Shown here one piece after another: positions 55,511-64,000 of a stretch of 64,000 nt of DNA (positions are counted from its first letter, which is position 1; every line of letters starts with the position of its first letter). The DNA is from Amaurobius ferox (taxonomy: Eukaryota; Arthropoda; Arachnida; Araneae; Amaurobiidae), in the NCBI GenBank assembly GCA_951213105.1, contig OX578140.1, positions 116,730,653-116,794,652 of the forward strand, written 5' to 3'. The notes beneath the pieces were generated by a model. That model saw nothing but the letters and a program-made list of their open reading frames with translations, was not told the DNA's origin and did not search any database. The position numbers and the translations under genes were made by a program.

Positions 55511-57599
55511 CAAAATGCGCACCAATCATTTTTTTTTCTCTTAAATTGAAACAGATTCTGATATTCAGAAATTTTATTATCCCATTTAGTGACCATTAAC
55601 CATTAAGAATGGGCGAAGACAGGGTGAAAAGGCTAGTTTTAAATTAAACTCAGCATAACAATAATTTGAAAACCTAAAAACAGCTTTGAGATTTATAGCA
55701 TTGCATGAGAATGTTAACTATAAGAATCATCTTACTTCCATCATTGTTAACTTTCATAACATTCGGTTAATTATGCACAATATAACTCTAAAATCAACCA
55801 CAATATGAAAATAAGCAAGTTTATCCTGCCTAATGTATAATAATTAAAGGATGGAGATGGATGGAAAAAGTTGCTTGTGGACTATCTGTGCATCATGATA
55901 CAAAATGTATTACGCAATTCCACCATTTATGCAATAAATTGTCGTTTAGTGAAATATTTATCCATTTATACTGTCGCAAAAGATAATCTGACTATAATAA
56001 AGAAAAAAATACTGGGGTAATTTATGCATATAGTGCACATAAGCAGAAGCCTCGAAGACAAAAAAAAAATTGCGTTTGGAGCGGAAGTCATGAACTGCCC
56101 ACATCAGATTTTTTGTGAAACAAATACTGTAAAGTTAGATTTGTTTTTGAAACCATTTTTTATTGGGGCTGCCATGCTTGGGGAAAGAATTGAACTGGAT
56201 GAAAAGAGATAGGGACTGGAAGTTGTATATTAATATTCAAACAATATCAGGCAAATGTTTAAAAATAAACATTACATTCGAAAAATATCTCCCATTAATT
56301 AATTCCTAGCCCAGATAAACGAAAGATATAACTGACTATAAACAATAAGCACCTTGTGAAAATATCATTCTCGCTAATGAGGAACGTAAAAATCGTAGTC
56401 CGAATAATTATATTTGAAAATATTGGTTTTAGAGCAAAAATTCTTGCAGTTAAAATTTTCAGAACTTTTTACCCCACATTGACACCAAACAAAGTATAAT
56501 TGAGCAAAAGTTTACCTTTATAAAGAAAAAGAAACTTAATTTATCAAAAGGGAAGTGCATTACAGTAATCAACAATCTTCCAGTCTTTTTATACTTTATT
56601 TCATTTCATTTATTTTTTTTTCCAGGAGAGATGAAAGTGGTGTTTTGTTTCTTTTTTTATACTTTTGATCCAGCTAATGAAAATCGAATTTTTATTTGGG
56701 GGGGGGGGGGGGGGGAGATTAAGAACAAACAAAAACAACAGTAATTTCTAATATTTTGATAATATTCCTCACAGTGCCGATTTCGGACAGTCAGTCGTTT
56801 GTTCGATTTCCTTTTGCATTTCGGAACTAGAACGGCAAAAATATTGGAGTTTTTAAGGAGATTTTGGCAAAAATAAGAAGTTTTAAGGGTCCTAAAAAAT
56901 AAAACGGGAATTTAAGGAGTTAAGGACCGTGCAAACCCTGTAAATATTTGAACAAATATTTTAGTAGATTAGATTAGAGTTTACCCAACCTGGGATACTT
57001 GTACCTCTAAAAGGTTTTTTTCATTTTTTACTTTCATACAATTTTTATTATGGTCATATGCAAGTCCAAATAAAGAAAAAATGACAATGGCTTCAGTCCG
57101 ATAGAGCCGAATTGGTTTTGTGTGAATAGCATTTTTTTGGTGGGTAATTTGTCTTCTTTAGACATATTCAAAACAGGTAAAAATATCAAAATTAAAACCA
57201 CCTTTTCAGAATACAAAAAATTTTGAAATTATAACCATCATATTTTGAAAACTAAAAACTAACTATTAGAAAATCAAATTATACCTATATTGTTTTAGGC
57301 ATGGGTGCCCAAAGAACTTTCTCCAGCCGAATACAGCGACCATAGACTTCTTGCCAAAATAGCAAATTATTTTACTTGCTTGGTGACATATAAACAAAAT
57401 CATAAACTATCTCTGATGACATAATTAAACACATAATTATATTTATATCCCTTTCCTAAGACCTAATTGAAAAATATCAGTAAATATTTGAGACCAAACA
57501 TTGAAAAAGGCAAATATGATTACTATGCATTCACAAGACTGGAATAGTTTATTTCTATTGCCAACTAGGGTGCTCCACTAATTTCACAAAATAACCGAT
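55511..57599. other. Unassigned region with Z motif and poly-G
   Basis: A plus-strand Z motif at 56087-56115 (GTCATGAACTGCCCACATCA) and a poly-G run at 56698-56714. Short ORFs at 56024-56212 and 57034-57216 have no domains. Confidence 0.4.
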
Positions 57600-57850
57600 A
57601 TTTATTCTCAAAGCACTGACGAAAGTAATTTCACAAAACAGTTGCTGCTATTCTTACAGTCCAATGTAGCTCGTATCACATCAACCACTACTCAACAGAA
57701 TGACAACTCCTTTTATAATCTCTCAATAGAAACTTCTGGAATTCTCTCGTAGAATAGTCGTTATTTCGCGGTCTTTCTCGAACCTTCGGGAGGTCGCCAA
57801 ATCTAGCAACCCTCCTCTTAGCTTCATTTTCTGAAAACCCTAGGCTCACG
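57600..57850 (-). mobile_element. LTR-like promoter, reverse orientation
   Basis: Read on the minus strand: GGGTTGCTAGATTTGGCGAC, TTCCAGAAGTTTCTATTGAG, ATTATAAAAGGAGT (57708-57719 on the plus strand) and CTGTTTTGTGAAATTAC. It matches the order at 46650-46860. Probably a member of the same LTR family, older. Confidence 0.45.
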
Positions 57851-58207
57851 TCATGGGAAAGGATGCCTATACCGGTGATTTATCCGCCTGGTCTTCGAAA
57901 GAGATAGAAGAAAGGATGCAAATGAGGAAATATTGCACATTCGCAACAATATATCAAACACTCCAAAATAAAATTATTTAAAAATAATTTTATTTTGAAA
58001 AATCTAAATTTTTAATATTTCTAAATTAAAAATATCAAATGCTTACTAATTAAAAGCTATTGATATGAAAAATTAATATTTTAATAAAACATAAATTAAC
58101 ACAGAAACATTTTGATGAGACAAAAGTTATGCTTGTCTGAAATCAACAATGGATAAAAATCAATACTTTTGAATTCATAATCACTGTATGGAAATGTAGT
58201 TCCTGAT
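57851..58207. other. Unassigned AT-rich sequence
   Basis: Nothing recognised. Confidence 0.3.
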
Positions 58208-58458
58208 TAAACAAACTCCCCGTAGACCTCCTCTCGAAAAGAAAGTAGATAAACTTTTAAAAGACATGCAGGGAAGCAACACGATCAAACCATCGTCAAA
58301 TCTTTGGACCTCACTAATCATCTTAGAAAAGAAAAAAGATGATTCTACGAGATTCTGTGTTGACTATAGAAGACTTAACACCGTAACAAAAACAGACTGC
58401 TATCCACTGCCAAGAATTGACAATACTTTAGATACCCCCTCCCGGAGAAAGTGTTTTT
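58208..58458 (+). pseudogene. Gypsy-type reverse transcriptase fragment
   Basis: The frame gives KQTPRRPPLEKKVDKLLKDM, then SSNLWTSLIILEKKKDDSTR and FCVDYRRLNTVTKTDCYPLP with RIDNTL. The sequence V-D-K-L-L-x-D-M, then S-P/L-W-x-S, K-K-D-x-S-x-R-F-C-V-D-Y-R-x-L-N and Y-P-L-P-R-I-D is the start of the RT domain of Ty3/Gypsy elements. The frame ends at a stop before the catalytic YxDD region, and no gag, protease or integrase is readable nearby. It is a short relic. Confidence 0.8.
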
Positions 58459-60164
58459 GAATCTAGTTAAATGTAGATGTAATACATAAAATGTAAATAA
58501 TAAAACACCTATAATATCTGAAATGACAAAATTTCAGTTTTCCTGTTTTAAATAGATTTTTAGATGGCCCCCATATTTACTTTCAGAGGAAGTTAATTAT
58601 GCAGACTTGCAGTTCAGGTAAAAAGGATTAATTCAAGAATTTTAATGATTGATATCCCAGTGAATTTTTCATCAAAAAATATCAGGCAAATTTATTTCAC
58701 TAAGTGCAGCACAAATTTTACTAATTGCCTTTCTCTTTTATTGAAGGGCATTATAAAAAAAATAAAATTTCGAATTTTTATGAAATCATCAGTTTTGGAT
58801 AGTGCAACTATCGTAGCTAAATTCTTCTTTGTTTGCTAATTAATTATTTTCCGTATTTCACTTTAAGTCTCTATTGTTTTTTTACTGTAAAAAGAGTAAA
58901 TTCATTGCATTGTATAAGGAAAGTCATGTACTGCTCACATCAGATTTTTTTACTTCAATTTTGCATGAGGATATCTGATTTGAATTTAAAATTAATTTTA
59001 ACTGTATACTATATGATATCGGCAATTTTTTCAAAAATTATCTACTACTTTTTTTGGTGGATTTTTTACATTGATGACATCGCACACTATAACGCTTTTG
59101 ATATAATTTCAGAACTAAGAAAAAAAATCATTTCATAAATTATACTCTAGATTGTGGGATAAACATTTTGACTCTGACTCAAGGATTACCATTCCTAGTT
59201 GGCAACATATAAATAGTGTGCCGATTTGTTTTGTGTGTCGTGTTGATTTAGTTATTTACTTATCTTAAAGAAGGGTAACTCTACATCATCTAACTTATTA
59301 ACTGCAGTCATTAGTACTTTGGGTTAGTACATTGCTTTGGTGGCCGCAAAACCCACCTATGTTCAGCATAACGGATGATTAGATAATATAATAATCTTAT
59401 AGAAATTCACAAATAAAATATAAGGGTAATTAGAACAGTCTACATTTTATTTAGCACACATAATCAATTTTACACCATCACTTTTAATCTTACAATTACT
59501 ATTATTCTTCTTCTGATATAGTTAAGTAATTAGCGAGATGTAATGCCAGACTTAGTAACATTTGGTTGGAACACTGGGAGGGACGCATTAATTAACTTTT
59601 TTTTTATAAAAAAACCACCTTTGAATAAATCCTCATACAATTAAAAATGTACCTGATAATATCTTTCACATCTTTGAAGAATCGCCGGATGTTTCACCAT
59701 CTACTTTTTCAACACCAGAGCTCTCCGAACTCATCACATATACATCTAAAATACTGCTATACGGCCTTGCTCTACATACATGTCCAACTCCAACAGACTG
59801 ACTGGACTCCAACTACTGACCAACTCCGAGCAACAAGCAACTCTCTAGACCCCCAGCTTAATCTCATATATATACCTTCCATCCGTTGGACGTCTACGTG
59901 CTGGTATGTAAACATAAGGGCTGATCCGTAGACATGGGGCGTGGTATGTAAGACGTGTGGGTCACCTGTATGTTACCGCCAACGTGCTCAGCGCGGGGAT
60001 ATTCATTCCGCCCGCATTCCTTGCTCCATAATTTCTTAATCCTTCCAAATCTTTAATATTTTACATTTCTGGCATTGCAAATAGAATCATTTTATTTGGA
60101 ATAACATATTATATAAAAATAGATGTTCCTTTCATATATTTTCCATACAACACATGATATATGT
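58459..60164. other. Unassigned region with one Z motif and a GC-richer patch
   Basis: A Z motif with a TGTATAAGGAAAGTCATGT start lies at 58909-58951. 59660-60020 is GC-richer (AACTCCGAGCAACAAGCAAC, GCGTGGTATGTAAGACGTGT, CCAACGTGCTCAGCGCGGGG) and may be an LTR or other retroelement piece, but I cannot place it. A 94-codon ORF at 59647-59931 over this patch lacks a domain. Confidence 0.4.
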
Positions 60165-60191
60165 AAAAAAAAAAAAAAAAAAAAAAAAAAA
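60165..60191. repeat. Poly-A tract, 27 A
   Basis: Pure A run after CATGATATATGT. It could be the tail of an old plus-strand retrocopy, but no body is recognised upstream; the sequence after it (60230-60330) resembles the CCGTCTGTAGACACGATATC part of family W. Confidence 0.85.
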
Positions 60192-60739
60192 GACCATTCA
60201 ATATTGATAGATCTGTGCGTTTTGTTCATCCAGAAATCAACCACTTTTTCAATGATGTCCGTGTATATTGTCTGTACATCCGTCTGTAGACACGATATCT
60301 GTCGAACAAATTGAAAGAAACTTGACACGATTATTTCTACTGAAAGTCATCAGAGGCTTTTTTAATTTCAGATTGATCAGGCCATCAATTTGACGTCATT
60401 ACTATATCACCTAGACGTTTTACTCAGTGGTGAATTTACTGTGGAAGTATGAAGATTAAGTTTCTGACCCCGGTTAAATAGATCTCCTCCCCTCCGCCCT
60501 TAATCGTTCGTTTCCAATTTTTATCCAAATTACTTTTATATAAAATTTTAAGAAGTTAAAAAAGACGTTTAAAAAAATGTAATACATAAGATTTGGCAAA
60601 AGCCTACCCCCCCCCCCTCCCATTTTTTCCCTGCCTACGCTACTGAACAGTTGCAATTGCTACACTCAACATGTTCAATAGTTTTTGTGCTATGTTACAC
60701 ATCGTGTACACAGCTTTTTGTACACCGTTACTTACCCGT

Positions 60740-63000
60740 CAATCAAAATTTGGGTATAAGGTATGGTTTTTCATAGAAATTTCGTATTTGAAATTTTGAT
60801 GATGAAACACGTTATAACAATTCTTGAACATACAACACTATGTTCTCTAATGGGGATGGGCTGTAAATGTCTTCGAAATGTGTTCAGGAGTTACAGAAAT
60901 ATATGTATCAGTCTGTCAAGATCTAAGATATAGTTTCGAGATATTTCGTATTTGAGATTTTATTAAAAAACCACGTTATACGAACTCCTGAACACAGTTC
61001 AGCTGCAGTCCTATGAAAAGTGATTGCGGGTCCTAAGGCTATGACTCCTGCACCTAATCAGACCGGACTTAAGCCTCTTTTCGTCTGACGTCGTAAGACA
61101 CCATTGTTCGTAGATAAATAGACATCTGTTTTAAAGTGTGCCTTCGTCATGTATATGTCTGATTAGTGAAAATTAAAAAAAAATCTAAATGGCCAGAATT
61201 GAAAAGTTATGTTTTTGTGGCCCTCCATCCGAAAGATTAGTTAGAGGAAAAATAGTTCAGTCATATTTGAGGTTGCTGATCAGCGGAATTTGTCGATAGA
61301 TTTTATTTTCAGCTATGCAAAAATATTTCGTCAGGACAACTATACAATTCGAATTAAAACCGATAGAATACCCAGTTTCTGATAATGGAGATAGTATTTA
61401 CCTATGGACATCATTGGAACTGTCTACTGGCTAGTGGAAGGACAAATACTAAAAACTAAGTGAATTATAAATATATATATATGACTCAGAATGTAGCTGT
61501 GTCATGCGTCACAATTTAGTGAATACTAAACTAGCTACAGCTAAAATGTTCCATTTTGCTGGGCTTTATTCCAAGAGGTTAGAGGAAGGAAGGTACGGTT
61601 TTTAGTTGCCATCCCCATTTGATTGCGGTTTAAACTGTGTGACACTGTTCAGGTTGCCCAAACAATTTTACTTTATACTTTCCGGTAGATCGGATAGTTT
61701 GGGTATGAATAAAAGAAGTTTGTAGCATTAGAAATTTGACAGAAAACGTGCTTATTCGTCAAAGGCTTTATAAAGGTATAAAGTATTTATCCAATAATTT
61801 TTGTATTCAAAAATTAATGTAAAGAAACGTTATAAGGACATCTGACCACTATAGAAGAAAATTCTTATATTAGATTCAATATTTTAATATTCTATTTAAA
61901 GGGGGGGGGGGCACATTAATAAATTTATTTTTTTCGAGGATGGATTATTTTAATTTTTTCCGATGTTTGGGGGAGGAGCCTGTTTTACATAATTTATAAG
62001 AGGGAGAGGGAAGAGTAGCGAAACAACATTCGATTTAAAGGGGGGGGGGGGGGTCACATTTATGTATATATATGGCCCAAAGTGTATCTGCGTCATATGG
62101 TATGTGAATAAAAATTTCAAAAACATCAAGCTGGCTATGGGTGAAATGTTCGATTTTCCTGGCCCTCAATCCAAGAGGTTAGGGAAAGGATGGTACGGTC
62201 TCATTAGCTGCCACCCTCATCTGATTACTCTGGTTGCACAAACAATTGCAAGAAGTTCGTACTGTACAAATGCGATCAGTTCAAAAATCGTGCTTCTTCC
62301 TCAATCAAGACTGTTGATTTTCAACGGGTATTCGGCTAGTATAGCACAAAATGTAGAAAAAAAAATCCGATATCTCTAAAACGGCTTTTGATAATTTCTA
62401 AATTGTGTCCATTCATTTGCGGTTAAAAGTATGTATATGTATTACAAGTATGGTATAGACCCTGTGGGTTGCCACACCTATTAGGTTCCAGTCTAAATTG
62501 GGTGGCACTGTTCAGACCGCCCAAACAGTCACTTTACAATTTCTGGTTTCTCGGATGGTCGGAGTAGGAAAAAAAAACAGTTCCTGATCATAGACATGAA
62601 TCCAGGAGTTGTGCTTATTCGTCAATTAAAATCCAAGTATAAGGTGTTTATCTGACAATTTTCGTATTCGCACGTTATAGGGACCCCTGAACACATTTTA
62701 AACACTTCCCTATGCTTGACCAATCATAAAATTTGAATTGGAGTTCTACAGAGCACTTGCCATTTGATGAAGCGTTTGTTAATTTTGATAGAGCCAATAT
62801 AAATGGAAAAAATATGTTATGAGTACTCCTGAACACTTTCCTGTCAGTCAAAATCGAAGTATAAGGTAATGTTTTCTGAGATATTTTGTATTTGAGATTT
62901 CGGTGAAAAGTATACGTACTCCTGAACAGATTTCATATACAAGCTCATGGAAAACGATTGAGATCGCCTTGGGGCTAGAGCCTCTCCATAAATTAACCTA
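60740..63000. repeat. Old, diverged repeat district with SINE-A-like remnants
   Basis: Blocks such as AAATTTCGTATTTGAAATTT, CACGTTATACGAACTCCTGAACAC and TCCAAGAGGTTAGRGRAAGG recur at 60.74-61.14, 61.44-61.74, 62.06-62.28, 62.46-62.57 and 62.83-63.07 kb. The 61571-61700, 62171-62230 and 62459-62560 pieces match the middle and 3' part of SINE-A (GGTACGGT, GGTTCCAGTCTAAATTGGGT then GGCACTGTTC, TTCTGGT). Poly-G runs at 61902-61911 and 62040-62052. No gene is supported; the 105-codon ORF at 62062-62379 crosses a SINE remnant. Confidence 0.5.
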
Positions 63001-63890
63001 GCTTCCATCTTTTCTCGATCGCCCTGTTTGTATGTTTGACCCCATATGATACCGTTCGTAGAATTATCATTGTTTTCCATTGAAAATAACGCTTTAATCG
63101 AATTCTTTAAAATTTTAATTATTTATTTGCAAATTATATTAATATTTTTAATTATTTATGGAATGAATATTAAAATATATAGAATTGCATATTTCATGTT
63201 TTTATTATTTTAATACACACGCATTACTATATTCTTTAGTAAGCAACATCGCTTGAAATAATGAGTTCATACTATAAGCATCCGAACCGAATCCCAAAGC
63301 CTTCACCACTCATGATCCCAAGTTATGTATTCACAAAAGGATCTTCCCTGACCCAGGCATGGCGGTGAGGTTCGTAAACTTGTTTCTGAGAATTCCCAGA
63401 AAATATGTCACCTCCTCAATAGAGGAAATGGGACTAATCATTTGGCACGCTCTGAATATCGCAAAGAGGCAGAGGTAGATAGAATTGACGAATTATCGTT
63501 CTTCTGTAATTTTGAACGGATTCATCTCCAAATACGTTGCGCCATCTAGTGATAGAGAATCAAAGCTTGAAACACTGAGGATCCCTCTTAAGTCTACAAC
63601 CAACACCAACTGGTTTTATGTTCCTTTCAGTCACTCTTTATGAAACACTAGGCATATAAATATTATAGAGAAAATAACAATAGACAGGAATCTAGTGAAA
63701 ACGGCATTAGATGGACATAAGCTTTATTCTTTATGAAAATTTTAGAAAATAATTGCAATTTATTTTACAGATTTACAAAAGCAATTGCAATGACATTATA
63801 CCAGCATACAAAATAAAATTTTGGTGGGTCCAATTCTCATTGAAAATACAGAAATAATATACATGGGGTAGTTCTATACATAGATTATAC
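63001..63890. other. Unassigned sequence
   Basis: No gene recognised. GCGCCATCTAGTG occurs at 63540-63552, similar to the arthropod CTCF core motif. Confidence 0.3.
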
Positions 63891-64000
63891 AGTAGAACCC
63901 ACATATAATGAAGTTGATATGGACTGGAAAATTTAATTTTCAATAACTAATACGAAGCAAAAATTATACAAGTAACGAAAATAATTTAAGTATTCATTGA
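63891..64000 (+). mobile_element. Pogo/Tigger-like terminus, cut by window edge
   Basis: CAGTAGAACCCACATATAAT follows a TA dinucleotide. CAGTAGAACC with a TATAA-type subterminus is the usual left end of pogo/Tigger-type Tc1-mariner relatives, which duplicate TA. The element continues beyond the window, so the match cannot be confirmed. Confidence 0.35.

Noticed and set aside
59647..59931. 94-codon ORF in a GC-richer patch
   Set aside because: No domain or start context; the patch may be a retroelement piece but I could not place it.

Overview
This is an AT-rich, intron-scale stretch of an animal genome, almost certainly an arthropod. The mobile-element types (several Helitron families, tRNA-derived SINEs, a ZMYM/TTF-type hAT element, THAP relics, Gypsy-type reverse transcriptase) and the degenerate microsatellites would suit a chelicerate such as a spider, but that is inference. 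I see no intact host protein-coding gene, no functional tRNA or rRNA gene and no CRISPR. Most of what can be supported is transposon biology: nested, tandem and interrupted elements, whose order of arrival can be read because uninterrupted copies of the same host repeat lie elsewhere in the window. Labels used below (HelA, HelB, SINE-A, SINE-B, families X, Y, Z, W) are local to this annotation.

Layout. 1-4650: a copy of family X split by a 3.5-kb Helitron (HelA1, 539-4075) that carries a tandem array of SINE-A units. 4998-5935: a foldback element with long inverted arms. 8.3-14.6 kb: copies of families W, Z and X, a 43-bp palindromic tandem repeat and a small acidic ORF. 15.1-27.6 kb: a dense X/Y district. 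Two Y-X composites look like duplicates and each has taken its own SINE insertion (SINE-A at 15739-16027, SINE-B at 20955-21202, each with a 14-bp target duplication). X9 is nested inside X8. 27.8-37.5 kb: head-to-tail minus-strand Helitrons (HelB1-B3), with a second SINE-array Helitron (HelA2, 30059-34233) nested in HelB2. HelA2 has two 5' ends in tandem, 1855 bp apart. 39.4-44.2 kb: hAT C-terminal relic, a transposase-like N-terminal fragment, a CpG-rich candidate island, a full SINE-A with target duplication, Z-type repeats. 44585-45196: a 44-bp minisatellite. 46.6-48.99 kb: an LTR-like promoter, an 11-residue-repeat coiled-coil ORF and two opposed THAP-domain relics with inverted repeats. 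51547-54723: a hAT element with terminal inverted repeats and an 8-bp target duplication, containing a frameshifted transposase pseudogene with a short insertion. 55-64 kb: old degenerate repeats, a second LTR-like promoter in reverse, a Gypsy RT fragment, decayed SINE remnants and a pogo/Tigger-like terminus at the window edge.

How the parts relate. HelA copies move a fixed cassette: their last ~0.8 kb, including the array, aligns at a constant offset of 30158 between 3.4-4.1 kb and 33.5-34.2 kb. The array multiplies RNA polymerase III type A and B boxes (8 B boxes in HelA1, 12 in HelA2). Family X disperses paired CACGTG boxes 24 bp apart and a perfect TGACGTCA box. These are the most unusual organised signals here. 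All assignments rest on reading the sequence; no database search was possible.
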